A stretch of 64,000 bases of DNA from assembly GCF_965363235.1 (NCBI RefSeq), contig NC_134840.1:90966416-91030415 (forward strand). Reading direction: 5' to 3'. The stretch comes from Mytilus galloprovincialis (lineage: Eukaryota > Mollusca > Bivalvia > Mytilida > Mytilidae). The position numbers and the translations under genes were made by a program. Of the stretch, positions 51,401-63,913 are shown in pieces. The stretch's first letter is position 1. Each line of letters opens with the position of its first letter. Below the pieces are notes generated by a model. It had not been told where the DNA came from. It did not search any database and saw only the letters and a program-made list of their open reading frames with translations.

Positions 51401-54400
51401 AGAGAACTACAGCCAATTACAACTACTGAATTACAGCTTCAAAACTTGGGACAGGCACATACAAGGTGTGACAGGGTTAAACAATCTTTATAATTGACTT
51501 CTTTACCAGTATAAACATGTTTAAATGATTAAAAACAAATAGATTTATTTTTTCTCAAAATTCCAATAGGAAACCTATTTAGACATGTTAGAAGTAAATA
51601 AAATAATGTCTTAAATAATCTTTTTTTTTAACCACAATAATAAAACAATTTAATAGAAATTTAATCTGCAAATTTAACAATGAAAAATAATCTTATCTTC
51701 AGGATATATACTTTCATTTAACTTATTCAATAAGTACAAGAATATTATTTGATTATTATGCCAAAGGCTATTTACATTTCTTCCTGGCAAACTACTCATA
51801 GAGCAAAACAATTAATCTTCAAAAGTGTCATTTGTATAGATTCCCTGTCTTATTCTATTTTTAACCCTAAATTTATCATTGTTTTTCTTGAAAGTTCACA
51901 ATACAATGTATGCACAGATATAATTTGTCTGATGTCATGTTAACAATCCTTCATTAAATGTTAAAAACAATTTATAAACAATATTAGTGAACATGGTGAA
52001 GTGATGGTGAAAAATTAAGATGCACAATCAAAAGAAAGTTTTGGTTACAATATTTATATATTGCTGTATTGAATATGATCTTGTATTAAATAAAAGGACC
52101 ACTGGTCAAATAAAAAAAAATCATAATTTATTATTAATGAAATGCACATTTATACCCTTAAGAGTTGAAGGCCTATATAAAGAATACAATACAAATGTAT
52201 ACCAATGCAAAAATTTACATATTAAACATCATATATATAGTGGTAAACGGCCGTGGTAAAACAGTGATATATGCTTCAGACAATTTAAAGTATTCTGGAC
52301 TTATATTATTTATATCTTTTTCAAGCTGATTATGTAAAGATTTATTAATTTTACATTTTAAGAAAAAGTATGTTTCATCTTCAACCTCATTTATATTACA
52401 ATGTTTACATATTCTATTTTCTCCTTGAATTCTTTTATATCTACCCCTCTCTTTTTCCAAGAAACGGTCACTTACTTGCATTTTACATAATAATTTTCTA
52501 TTTTCAAAACTATTTTTAGAAATGTAGTAGTCTATTAAATATTTTGTCTTTATTTTTCTGTACAAGGAACATTTTACTGGTTTCATTACTTAATTTTAAT
52601 ATTTTCAAAGCTATCTTTTAGTTCTTTTTTAATATTTTTTGAGAATGAACTCTTCTCTTGTTTATAGTTTATATCCTGTATTTTATATATGTCTAATTCA
52701 TTTGTATGGGCTATTATTTTTACATATGAGAACCATGAAGATGTTTGTGCTAATCCATTCAGATTAACAGAAAGCATCATATAATAAAGGGTTATTTTCA
52801 TCACTGGAAATTCTTGCTAAGTACTTCAATTACTGTACTTTAATAAAGACATCTAAGGGATACTGAGCTAGTTCTGCTCTTGGAGTTATATTAACATATT
52901 GTTTACTAAGCCCCAGGATATATTTGCAAAATTTTAAATATATACTGGATCTACGATACTGGTAAAATATGAATAATGTAGTTTTGTTTTATTTAATTCT
53001 ACTTGTATGTAGGGACAACCTTCATTTATTAGATTATATAAATACCCTAATTTTGGTGGACTAGGAGCTGCCATAGCCAATAGAAGTTTTTATAAAGCTG
53101 AGGATGTGAAGATGTTGTGGAACAATGCAGGAACAGCATTATTAGCCTTAACTTCTACAGAATTGTCTGATCAGTCGTACTACGGTGACCAGGGGTTACA
53201 TTACATGAATATTAATGGTGATGCATGTCTTGTACCTAGATGTAAGTCATATTAGAGAATTAGAAGATGTGATATGATATAATTTGATATATGTTTTTGA
53301 TAAAAATTAACATTTCTTCAATTCATGTCTCTTCACTGTGTCACTAGGTAAAAGTATTTCAAAACCTGATGTAAATGTTGATAAGCTGGTATAGTCAAAA
53401 AGGATAAAAATTTAATTCAAAGTTGAACAAGTAACCCAAGCTATATATGTATGAGTTAGATACATTCAAATACATGCATATACTTAAACCATTGTAATGG
53501 TGACTTCACAAGTCTCCAGTTAACATGGTTAACCTGAAGAAAATAACTTATGCCAGATGTTCAATGATTCTGTTTTGTCTCATTTCCCCCTCACAATGAA
53601 TATTTTAATGGCAAAACAACAACCTTATACCTAATACGATGATTGTCAGATAAAAAGCATCGTACATATTTTTATAAGCATTTTGGAATTTAATGTCGTG
53701 ACATGATTTTAAATTAACAGAGGTTGGCAACAATAACCCAAGTTTGCTCTTTTGTAACATAGGGATATTTTTTCATTGATATGGTTTTATTCTATTTCAG
53801 CAAAGAATGGACCTATTTATAATATCGCTTGGAGTCCAAAGTCTACAGAATTTTGTGTTGTATATGGATGTATCCTTTTCTACTTATAAAATGTAATTTC
53901 TTATTGCATCTTTCTTTGACTTGCTATCAGTAGCTCAGAAATATAATTACATTCAGTTTTTCATTGTACCAAGAAAAAAGAGCATGGAAATATAAAGTTC
54001 AAGTATATTTGAACCATCAGATATCAAGATTTTTGTCGAGCCTGCAACTTTAGTTGCAGAAAGCTCGACATAGGGATAGTGATCCGGCGGCGGCGGCGTT
54101 AGCTCACTTCTTAAAAGCTTTATATTTTAGAAGGTGGAAGACCTGGATGCTTCACACTTTGTATACAGATGCTTCATGTTACGAAGTTTCTGTCAGTCAC
54201 ATGTCCAATGTCCTTGACCTCATTTTCATGGTTCAGTGACCACTTGAAAAAAAAGTTCAATTTTTTTGTAATGTTGAATTCTCTCTTATTATAAGTCATA
54301 GGATAACTATATTTGTTATGTGCGTACCCTGCAAGGTCCTCGTGTCTGTCAGACAGTTTTCACTCGACCTCGACCTCATTTCACAGATCAGTGAACAAGG

Positions 54401-57400
54401 TTAAGTTTTGGTGGTCAAGTCCATATCTCAGATTCTATAAGCAATAGGGCTAGTATATTCGGTGTATGGAAGGACGGTAAGGTGTACATGTCCAACTGGC
54501 AGGTGTCATCTGACCTTGACCTCATTTTCATGGTTCAGTGGTTATAGTTAAATTTTTGTGTTTTGGTCTGTTTTTCTCATACTATATGCAATAGGTCTAC
54601 TATATTTGTTGTATGGAATGATTGTAAGGTGTACGTGTCTAGCAGGCAGATGTCATGTGACTGTGACCTCATTTACATGGTTCTGTGGTCATAGTTAAGT
54701 TTTTAAGTTCTGGTCTTTTTATCTAATACTATATACCATAGGTCAACTATATTTGGTGTATGGATTTATTTTATGATCTTTATGTCAGTTGCACAGGTTT
54801 TATTTGACCTTGACCTCATTTTCACGGTTCATTGCACAGTGTTAAGTTTTTGTGTTTTGGTCTATTTTTCTTAAACTATAAGTAATGGGTCAACTATATA
54901 TGTTGTATAGAAGCAATGTTAGCTGTACATGTCTGTCTGGCATGGTTCATCTTACCTTGACCTCATTTTCAAGGTTCATTGGTCTTTGTTTAGTTATCTT
55001 GGTTAATGTTACGTTTATGTGACAGTTGTAATAAAGCTTAGCTTTATACTTAGGACTATCAACATAATATCAATGATAAGTATAGAAGGCGAGACATTTC
55101 AGCGTGTGCACTCTTGTTATAAGAAATAACAATGTGCTATAAATTCTTTGAATATTTTAGCTTAAGTTGTTCTCAGATTATATTTCTTAACACTAATCAG
55201 TTATGCCTGCCAAAGCCACATTGTACAACATGAAGACAGAGCCGATCTTTGATTTTGGAACAGGACCAAGGAATTGCTGTTTCTACAATCCACAAGGGAA
55301 CAATATCCTTGATTATTTTATGAAGCAAAATACTCAATTATTTGTCTGTAAAATTGTATAAAACAAAATAAGATAACAGGAATTGCCAAAAATATTGAAC
55401 AGAATACACAAACCAGCAACAACCAACTCCTCTATTGAAAAACAAGAACAAACACCACATTAGACAATCGAATTGGTACTGATACAATATGGTTAGGTTT
55501 AACAAGTTTAACTTCCACAAAGCCTGTCTTTTTGGCTACCAGTATATAGAACTCAATCATAGCTGTTAAAATGCACAATAATACAACCTGTGCATTCTAT
55601 TTTCCAACAAGGAGACCACAAACCTGAACAAGAAAATAAAATACAGCACACAAAAAAAGCTGAAGCAGCATGTCTTCTTTATTTTATTATTATTTATATT
55701 TTGGAAATTACAGTATTTTACAATTAAAAATTATTACTTATTCAAATTAGTTTATAGGATCAGTAATTTTTATACAACCGCAAAAATTGAAAATTTTTTG
55801 GTCGTTTATTGGTATGACATTGGCGTCGTTACTTAGATTTTTGATTATTGGCCCAGTTTTCAAGTTGGTCCAAATTGTTTGTTTGATTGATTTCAACAAA
55901 AAATGAATATATGGGGTTCTTCAATATGCTGAATCTAACCATGTATTTAGATTTTTAATATTTAGGTCCGGTTATCAAATTGGTCCACATTGAGGTCTAA
56001 AGGGTCTAAAATTGAACATTATTTGATTTCATCAAAAATTGAATTCTTGGGGTTCTATGATATGCTGAATTTAACCATGTATTTATATTTTGGATATTAA
56101 ACCATAATAGGTAAATGTCCAATTTAAAAATTTTAAGTTTTTAAGTTTAAGTTCTTAGACCACATTCATTCTGTGTCAGAAACCTATGTTGTGTCAACTA
56201 TTTAATCACAATCCAAATTCAGAGCTGTATCAAGCTTAAATGTTGTGTCCATACTTGCCCCAATTGTTCAGGGTTCAACCTCTGTGGTCGTATAAAGCTG
56301 TGCCCTGTGGAGCATCTGTTTACATTCAGTTAAAATTAAATTCTGTCCAATAGTCTGTTATATTTATGAAAATAAAAGTTTTTCAATGTTTTTTTTAAAG
56401 ATGTAAGTCTACAGAAATTGGAGAACTATTTACTTTAATCAATTTTAGAAATAAAGGAATGGCTATCATCCTAATTCTTTAGCTTTATTTATATGTTAAA
56501 TTGTCTCCTTAACTGTGACACTTTTGTGTCTGGCAGGATTTGGTAATTTAAGAGGAAATTTGGAGTTTTGGGATGTCAAACAAAAACGAATGATAACTCA
56601 AACACAGTCTCCAGATACTACAAGTTTTGAATGGTGCCCTGATGGGGAACATATACTAACATCAACTTGTTCTCCAAGACTCAGAGTTGCTAATGGGTAA
56701 GATATTTGTTATTTCCAATTCGTGGTATATCTTATAAGAATAAAAGGAGAAAAGAGATAAACATCAATGAGACAGCAACCTGTCAACCAAAATAACCAAA
56801 GGACATCTAGAGAGTAACTTGCAGTCTTCAAATACATGCAGTATGGGCTTTGTACATTTTTGAAGTCCATACAGTTTCCTAAAGAGAGCTGTGGTGTAGT
56901 GGTTAGGGCATCAGACTACTAACACAAAGGTTCCTGGGTCGATTCCTGTTTCGGGATGAAAATTTCAGGAACTGAATTTTTGGCTCTCCCTTGACACCAT
57001 TTGAAATATGGTCTTGAGGAAACGATGATAGTGCATCGGAAGGGGATGATAAATGGCTGACCCGTGTTGAGAGAGAGCCATATCTTTTGCACGTTAAAGA
57101 CAACCTTGTAGATTTCGAAAAAGAGCAGGCTAATGCAGCTACAAGGCGGCACTCGCACCTGCAAAGTGGAAAGGGATTTATATAAGTTGCAAAACTTGTT
57201 TCCCAATCCACTATAAATAAATATGTTTAAACTAAACTAAAGTCTGAAACATCCTGTCATATGGTATCTGGTCAATATATGTCTGACGATCAAACAACAT
57301 CTTCATATTTTATGTTTAGCAATAAACGTGTCTTTACAAAATGTCAAGCTGTAAATCATTTTGAGTCTTTAAAAGTTTGTTAGTCTGGGATCCTTGTGTA

Positions 57401-60400
57401 CAAACTACTAAAATTTAGTTAAGAAGTAGGGTAAGTGCAACAGCTTTGTATTTATTATTGCTCTAAAGACATTGATATTTTATCCTTACAGCTACAGAGT
57501 TTGGCATTATACAGGTACCTTGCTGCAGCAAGTTTTGTTAGAGCAAAACCATGAATTGTGGGAAACTGCATGGCAGCCAGCACCTAAAGGAGCTTACCCA
57601 GAGAGACCTATCAGATATGGTGTAGTACAAGCTCCAGTTGATGTACCTCAACCAGATGGTAAAAAGCTATAGAACACCATAGTCAAATCCCAAACCCCAA
57701 CCATAAAGAACTATAAACTTAGTAGTATAAACATAAGAAATTAAAAATTTTGTCACAATATTTAGGTTATTTTGTGGGGTCAAAACAAGTAATTACAGTT
57801 TTCACATTTAACAATGTGAACTAAATGCCATTTCAGACCTGTTTTTGTAATGAAACAAAATTAAGTTGAAGAAAGATTTAATGTATGGAACAGTTTAAAA
57901 TTGAAATGATTTAAATGACTGAAACAGGATATCTTCTATGACATTGTGTCCAATTTAACTTCTTGTTATTTTCCGGCTAAAATCTTGATCTTTGGGTTTG
58001 TTAGGTGTCATCTTTTCTTGTCATTTCATTCTAACTGATTATTATTGACATATACAGTTATCTTTTGTTTAAATATCAAAAAACAATCTGAACGTATGCA
58101 AGTACTTGTGCCTTTTATTCATGCAACTAAATATTATAAACTTGTTGACAAAAGTGACCCTGTGTGCCATTTTGAAATTTTTGACCTGATATTTTTTTTT
58201 ATCAAGTGTAATACATATAATTTCAGTCAAACAAAAAGCATACCGTCCACCTCAAGCAAGAGGAACAGAGGCATCAGTCAAACTACATGAATATGAAGCT
58301 GCATCAGATCCAACCAAGAAACTAAATCCTGGTCATACTGGGGGTAAGTTCATATTTTTTAGTGCCAAAAAAAATCAGAGGCAAAAAATGACATATGCAT
58401 ATTTTAATTTTTGTCGAGCCTGCAACTTTTGTTGCAGAAAGCTCGACATAGGGATAGTGTTCCGGCGGCGGCGGCGTTAGCTCACTTCTTAAAAGCTTTA
58501 TATTTTAGAAGGTGGAAGACCTGGATGCTTCATACTTTGTATATAGATGCTTCATGTTACGAAGTTTCTGTCAGTCACATGTCCAATGTCCTTGACCTCA
58601 TTTTCATGGTTCAGTGACCACTTGAAAAAAAAGTTCAAATTTTTTGTAATGTTTAATTCTCTGTTATTATAAGTAATAGGATAACTATATTTGATATGTG
58701 CGTACCTTGCAAGGTCCTCATGTCTGTCAGACAGTTTTCACTTGACCTCGACCTCATTTCATGGATCAGTGAACAAGGTTAAGTTTTGGTGGTCAAGTCC
58801 ATATCTCAGATACTATAAGCGATAGGGCTAGTATATTCGGTGTATGGAAGGACTGTAAGGTGTACATGTCCAGCTGGCAGGTGTCATCTGACCTTGACCT
58901 CATTTTCATGGTTCAGTGGTTATAGTTAAATTTTAGTGTTTTGGTCTGTTTTTCTCATACTATATGCAATAGGTCTACTATATTTGTTGTATGGAATGAT
59001 TGTAAGGTATACATGTCTAGCGGGCAGATGTCGTGACTGTGACCTCATTTTCATGGTTCAGTGGTCAAAGTTAAGTTTTTGAGTTTTGGTCTTTTTATCT
59101 TATACTATATGCCATAGGTCAACTATATTTGGTGTATGGAAAAATTTTATGATCTTTTTGTCAGTCGCGCAGGTTTTATTTGACCGTGACCTCATTTTCA
59201 CGGTTCATTGCACAGTGTTAAGTTTTTGTGTTTTTTTCTTAAACTATAAGTAATGGGTCAACTATATATGTTGTATAGAAGCATTGTTAGCTGTACATGT
59301 CTGCCAGGCATGGTTCATCTGACCTTGACCTCATTTTCATGGTTCATTGGTCTTTGTTTAGTTATCTTGGTTAATGTTAAGTTTATGTGACAGTTGTAAT
59401 AAAGCTTTAAGCTTTATACTTAGGACTATCAACATAATATCAATGATTAGTATAGAAGGCGAGACATTTCAGCGTGTGCACTCTTGTTCTTTAATATTAT
59501 GTTAACCAAATCAAAATAAACATTACCTGCTTTCAGATGTGAAGATAACCTTTTCCATTACAATATATAAGAATGTTGATTATAACATCAACAAAAACTG
59601 AAAATTTAAACCAATCAAGTCAATTGGTTGCAGGAACAAATTTGAAGCAAAAATGATGATCACAAAAATATGAATGAACTAAATATCAACATTTTGAAAA
59701 TCATCAGATATTCGTTACTGGCCTGGAGGTTGACTTTGTGACTTAACATTCACAACTACTTATTGTGTGTTTAATGACCTTTACTGCATATATCCATGAA
59801 GGTTTTGCACAGTCAGTTATGGCATAACAAATACTCTTGACTTTTACAGAAGAATCTAAGGCAGCAATTAAAAACAGGAAGAAGAGGGAAGCAAGGAAAG
59901 CTAAGTCAGCACAGGAAGATGGTGTAAGTTATATTGGTTTACTAGGAATTCATTTATTCTTGTGGATACTTATTGTTTTGCCAAATATGCAAGGAAAGTA
60001 TTTTGCATATTGTTTTATTTAAACATATATGGTACTTTTTGTAATAAAAAAAATATTGTTTGTTGAAAGGTTAACATGGTTGATTTTAGTATCAATACCA
60101 TGTATCTTTTGACAAAATTGTGTAAAATTTAGTATTCAAACTTTTATTGAAATACAATTATACTTTGAAGTTGTTTAATTTTGAAACCTACAAAACATGT
60201 TTGAAATAAATTTAGTCAATGATTTAAAATAATAAAACGGACTAAATTCAGCTTGGAAAGCTTAAAGTATGGTAGGTTGGTTATAACATGTACAAAATGA
60301 TTTATAATGATTATTATATGTATCAATTTTAATAAACATTTAAAATTAATATCATCATGTGGAATAACAGTCATACTCTGAGTTATGAATTGACATATAA

Positions 60401-63400
60401 CATGTTACCATTGTTGCAGTAAGATTGATCACCATGAGAAAATACTTCTGTGTTGATACTTTCACTTATTAAAGTTTCAAATCTGTTTCACATGTATAAC
60501 TATTGATCTGGATTGATGACTGATTTCAGCTGGCAAATACACACTTGTTTTACCAAAAACAATTCTACTTCAGTGAACAATTACTGACAACATTCAAATA
60601 TATTTAAACTTTTTTTATTTGATAGCAAGCTGAAACAGAAGCTACAGCCAGTGTTCCAGGAGGACCATCTCTATCTGACTTAGGACGGCCACAATTAACT
60701 GGGAATCCAGAGGTGGACAAGAAAATTAAAAATTTAAACAAAGTAGGTTCTTTAGAATATGTGTACATTTTGTAGCATATCAAAGGGTAACAAAGTCAGA
60801 ATTTCTGATGCTGCTCAAAACAGCTTGGAAGTGTAAGATTTATTTTGAGAGCTAGCATCAAAATTTGCCTTTATACTGTTTATTTTTAACAAAGACTTCT
60901 AACAGATAATACAGATTTGGAGTCTAAGGCATTGGATGAATAGACGGTTCTGTTCTATCTATATGCAAATGAGATAGCAACCAAGCAAACACAAACAAGC
61001 CTACAACGACATATAGAGGTGATATGTTTGGTTGGAATCTTAGGTTAACATACCTCCCTTCCAAAAAAAAACCCCAAAAAACCCAAGAAACAAGTTTTGT
61101 TAAGGGCTATGTTATTGTTTTAATATGACAAAATAATTGATTCATCTTTCTTTTTCCTTAGATGAACATTCTGAGAAAAATATTTAAAAATTTAAAAAGT
61201 ACAGATACTAACCTTGCAATAGAAAGTTCATGTGTTGTTATTAAGTACAATGGGGTAGAATATTTTAAAGAAAATATAATAACAATTACTCTTTATTCAT
61301 TAGTGTTGATGTTTTTTTTTTTTTAAAGAAATTATCTGCAATACAAAAACTCAAGGAACAACAACAGGCAGGAAAACCACTGGAAAAAAATCAGGTAAAT
61401 ATAATAAAAACAAGATAGTGTCCTTGACCTTTGCAGGAAGTTGTAGATATATTGTAGCTGTGCATTTGCTATTATGAAATAATTTGAGAAATATTTATCA
61501 TTTTTCCAGACATCTTCAGTTTCCATTGGACCTTTTTTGCCCTAGCTGTAGTAGAGGGGGCACAAAGTTTTCCCTTGTCGGTCTGTACTTAAATATGTTT
61601 GTCCTGTACGTCCCAAAATTGGTTTTCATTCTCTTTTAGTTTGCCTCAAATAAATGTAAGTTTGATTTTGATGGCGTCACTTTTACCGTTCAAGAGTTAT
61701 GCCCTTTACAAATTTTCCGTTCTCTTACTTTAGTTTGCCTCAACCAAAAGTTATGAAACTTATACACAATACTTACTACCACAAAACACAATTCCAGTTT
61801 GTATTTTGGTAGCGTCACTTTTACTGTTCAAGAGTTATGTCCCTTTACAAATGGAAAAATTGCAGAATTTTTCATTTCTTTTCTTTAACTTTACCAAATG
61901 TTTTGAAACTTATACACAATACGTATTACCACAAAAGTCAGATCAAGTACAAATTTGGATAGCGTCACTTTTATTGTTCTTCAGTTATGTCCCTTTATAT
62001 CTTTATATGATATGCAAGCAGGGACATCATTGGTGTCCCATGTTCACAGTCCCCATTTATTTCTATATATTTGAATCATTTTTTCCAAAAGTAGTATGTC
62101 CCATGTCCCACATTAAAAGTATTATTGAGAAAACGCAGGGGCAATTTTTTTTAATTTGCATTTATTGTCTTTTAAGAAATGCACTACCTCAGGCATTCTT
62201 CTGGAACAGAGTAATGGTCCATTATTTTAATTGTAGCCAGATGCTCCGTAGGGTGCAGCTTTATACGACCGCAGAGGTCACAGAATGAATGTGGTCTAAT
62301 GAACTTAAAATTTTTTTTTTGCTCTTTGAGCAATTCACTATGCTGTTGAATATTAATCCTTTCCAAAAAAAAAAGTTTGAAGAAATATTCTTTTTATTTC
62401 TGAAGCCTGAAATGAGAAAAATTGACCCCCCCTCCAATTTTTTTTCACCTCCCCCTTTCCCTTATTCCAAAAATGATCTCAATTCAAATTTCTAATGGAG
62501 TTTGCAACAATAACTACTCATTTAAATACATCATAAAATATTAAAATATAAAATGTCATACAGTCATGATTAAAATTAATATTAATTAATAGTAACTTCT
62601 AAAAAAATAAATAGGGAATGTGTCCAAAGGGACACAGATGATGTCCCCGCTAGCATAAAACATTATAAAGGGACATAACTCAAGAACTGTAAAAGTGATG
62701 CTGCCAAAAATTGAACTTGAGCTGAGTTTAGAGGTAATAAGCATTATATACACATTTCATTAATTTAGTTGACACAAACTTAAGTTAAGAGAACAGAAAC
62801 GAAAAAATTCTTCTATTTTTCCACTTGTAAAGGGGCATAACCCTAGAATGGTAATCACAGTGCTTGTAATCACTGAATAGTAAAGGTTGTTTTTATTTAT
62901 CAGTTGGTAGTAAAAGTGAATATTGCATTGTATATTGTATATAGCATTGATTTAAGTTGATTCAACTAATATTCTGGACAAAGAAAGATAACTCTAATTT
63001 TCAAAGAATATTTCATAAAGCATTAGTTTTAGGTGATTCAACAACCATTCTGGACAAAGAAAGATAACTCCAATTTATTGTTTTGAAACTACAAAAATGC
63101 TTGTTTTTGGCCCTTTATTCCTAGACTGTTTGCCCTATAACCCTTAAAATGTATCCCAACCTTCTACTTATGGTACTAAACATTGTGGTACAATTTCAGA
63201 ATAATTGAAATACTTATACACAACTTATTGTCCTGACACTAGATAAATGCTTGTTTTGGGCCCTTTGGAACCCTAATTCTTAAACTTTAGGGACCATAAC
63301 CCCCAAAATCAATCCCAAGCTTCCTTTTGTGGTTATAAACATTGTGTTAAACTTTTATTGATTTCTATTTTAGTATAAGTAAATAGTAATCAATAAAGTT

Positions 63401-63913
63401 ATTATCCGGAAACCATCTATCTTTGGACGACTCTGACGACAATGATGCCGACGTGATACCAATATACAACCGCAAAATTCGCAAAATTTTTGCGGTCATA
63501 TAAAAATGACTCTCATATGTTGCAATATGCAATAATTTATAAAACCTTCAATCAAATGCATATCCCATTTTAATATGTTACCAATGAAAAAAAAAAAATA
63601 GGTAAATTTTGATATTGATGATTTCACCATTGCCATTCAAGAGTTTTTGATTGGAAATGTTTTTTTCTGTGCAATAACTTACTTTAAAACTGTTCAACCA
63701 ATGCTTTTCACTATGGCTTTCTCAAATATTTTGTTTGGGAAACCCTGATAGACTGATAGTGATATTTCTACTGATCCTGCTGTAGTCATATCATGCTGCA
63801 TTAAATCTCAGTCCCTCATTTATTAAAATATTCTTTTGTTTTCTTTACAGTTGGATAAATTAAAGACAGAAGAATCTCTGCTAAAGGAACTCAAAGACTT
63901 AAAAATAACTTAA
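45477..63913 (+). CDS. EIF2A: Eukaryotic translation initiation factor 2A (eIF2A)
   Basis: eIF2A is a cytosolic WD-repeat protein that can deliver Met-tRNAi to 40S subunits independently of the eIF2 trimer, notably for non-AUG and stress translation. Seventeen coding exons: 45477-45495, 47366-47435, 48061-48135, 48436-48554, 49808-49907, 50404-50486, 51103-51203, 53013-53241, 53801-53869, 55201-55302, 56522-56696, 57492-57658, 58227-58343, 59850-59923, 60626-60742, 61329-61394, 63851-63913. They sum to 1746 nt and encode 581 residues (human 585). The start is MAPPITLRGSDGIWMVNGPP. Residues about 1-430 form the beta-propeller (CRNVNNELHFFENNDF, YVAGYVPGSKGQPSFIRLYK, LAGFGNLRGNLEFWDVK, EWCPDGEHILTSTCSPRLRV). 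Residues about 460-581 are Lys/Glu-rich and helical (KAAIKNRKKREARKAKS, NPEVDKKIKNLNKKLSAIQK). All exon joins keep frame. Introns 9 and 10 have U12-type signals. The introns are loaded with repeats. Confidence 0.97.
45861..46942. mobile_element. Inverted-repeat element in eIF2A intron 1 with 'cgctaaagtgcgatgg' sub-repeats
   Basis: The left end is ataggactctaaaagcaaga and the inverted right end is tgtaggactctaaagtgcca. Both ends carry several copies of 'acgctaaagtgcgatggt' (45898, 46087 and, inverted, around 46880-46925). Inside, near 45925-46075, a G/C-run MITE ending ggatccgcccctgg is nested. No transposase is recognised. (ccaaaaggacagtga)n short repeats occur at 46121-46160. Confidence 0.6.
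46943..47365. other. Rest of eIF2A intron 1
   Basis: Contains a short G-rich remnant at about 46990-47090. The minus-strand 65-codon frame is not supported. Nothing else seen. Confidence 0.4.
52215..52804 (-). mobile_element. LINE ORF2 C-terminal fragment in eIF2A intron 7
   Basis: Minus-strand frames 52804-52586 and then 52586-52215 encode the end of a non-LTR ORF2, for example LCKMQVSDRFLEKERGRYKR and ICKHCNINEVEDETYFFLKC, the C..C...FFLKC knuckle usual at LINE ORF ends. The frame changes at about 52586, so at least one break is present. It is antisense to eIF2A and differs from the LINEs at 15.8 and 28 kb. Confidence 0.65.
53870..55200 (+). other. eIF2A intron 9, U12-type (GT-AG)
   Basis: The donor after GGAT is GTATCCTTTT, the U12 5' consensus (A/G)TATCCTT. 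Just before the acceptor the sequence tttcttaacactaatcag has a U12 branch-point word (TTTCTTAAC) about 10 nt from AG. The spliced frame gives VVYGFMPAKAT as in the family. Most of the intron is a 1.09-kb repeat. Confidence 0.9.
54031..55118 (+). repeat. 1.09-kb dispersed element in eIF2A intron 9, copy 1
   Basis: Starts ttttgtcgagcctgcaactt and ends cagcgtgtgcactcttgtt. The first 40 bp can fold into a hairpin (tgtcgagc-ctgcaac ... gttgcag-aaa-gctcgaca). It is followed by ggcggcggcgg. The body holds six degenerate units of about 148 bp, each with the phrase 'ccttgacctcattttcatgg'. Copy 2 at 58409-59488 is about 95 percent alike by eye. Both are in the sense orientation of the gene. Confidence 0.85.
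55303..56521 (+). other. eIF2A intron 10, U12-type (AT-AC)
   Basis: Exon 10 ends ...GGGAACA and the intron starts ATATCCTTGA, the exact U12 AT-AC donor. The acceptor side is tctccttaactgtgacac, with the branch word TCCTTAAC and terminal AC at 56520-56521. Only this join keeps the frame and gives PQGNILCLAGFGNLRG, matching the family. A GT-AG reading does not work here. Confidence 0.92.
55771..56320 (+). repeat. 0.55-kb dispersed element in eIF2A intron 10
   Basis: Starts tatacaaccgcaaaaattga and ends ctctgtggtcgtataaagct then gtgccctgtggagcatctg. The interior has two copies of 'gggttct(t/a)(c/t)(a/g)atatgctgaat' (55915 and 56050). The same two termini, inverted, frame 62238-63505 in intron 16. 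Confidence 0.65.
56882..57240 (+). repeat. Full tRNA-derived SINE in eIF2A intron 11
   Basis: The head gctgtggtgtagtggttagg (A box) and, 40 bp on, ggttcctgggtcgattcctg (B box) show a tRNA origin. A unique body follows, and the 3' tail is cactataaataaatatgttt then aaactaaact. It is longer than usual for SINEs, about 360 bp. Two overlapping minus-strand frames are shadows. Confidence 0.8.
58409..59488 (+). repeat. 1.08-kb dispersed element in eIF2A intron 13, copy 2
   Basis: Same element as 54031-55118, same strand and same ends, with the 5' hairpin, the ggcggcggcgg stretch and the 148-bp internal units. Confidence 0.85.
61540..62000 (+). repeat. Tandem degenerate ~150-bp units in eIF2A intron 16
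   Basis: The phrase 'gcgtcacttttac(t/c)gttcaa' followed by gagttatg(t)ccctttacaa occurs at about 61674, 61810 and 61960, between tgaaacttatacacaatac words. The inverted module (aaagggacataactcaagaa ctgtaaaagtgatg) is at about 62677-62700, so the units face both ways in this intron. A 160-codon open frame over 61806-62288 is repeat sequence. Confidence 0.55.
62238..63505 (-). repeat. Dispersed element in eIF2A intron 16, inverted
   Basis: The + strand begins cagatgctccgtagggtgca gctttatacgaccgcagagg and ends ccaatatacaaccgcaaaat. These are the reverse of the termini of 55771-56320. The interior differs and contains two copies of 'attctggacaaagaaagata' (62972 and 63050) and two of 'tttgggccctttg/tttggccctttat'-like words. 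Confidence 0.55.

Noticed and set aside
53870-56521. U2-type GT-AG joins for eIF2A introns 9 and 10
   Set aside because: Intron 10 has no GT donor that keeps the conserved frame. Both introns have exact U12 donors and branch-point words, so the minor-spliceosome reading is better.
61806-62288. 160-codon open frame in eIF2A intron 16
   Set aside because: Runs through degenerate tandem repeat units and into the end of another element; composition is that of repeat DNA.
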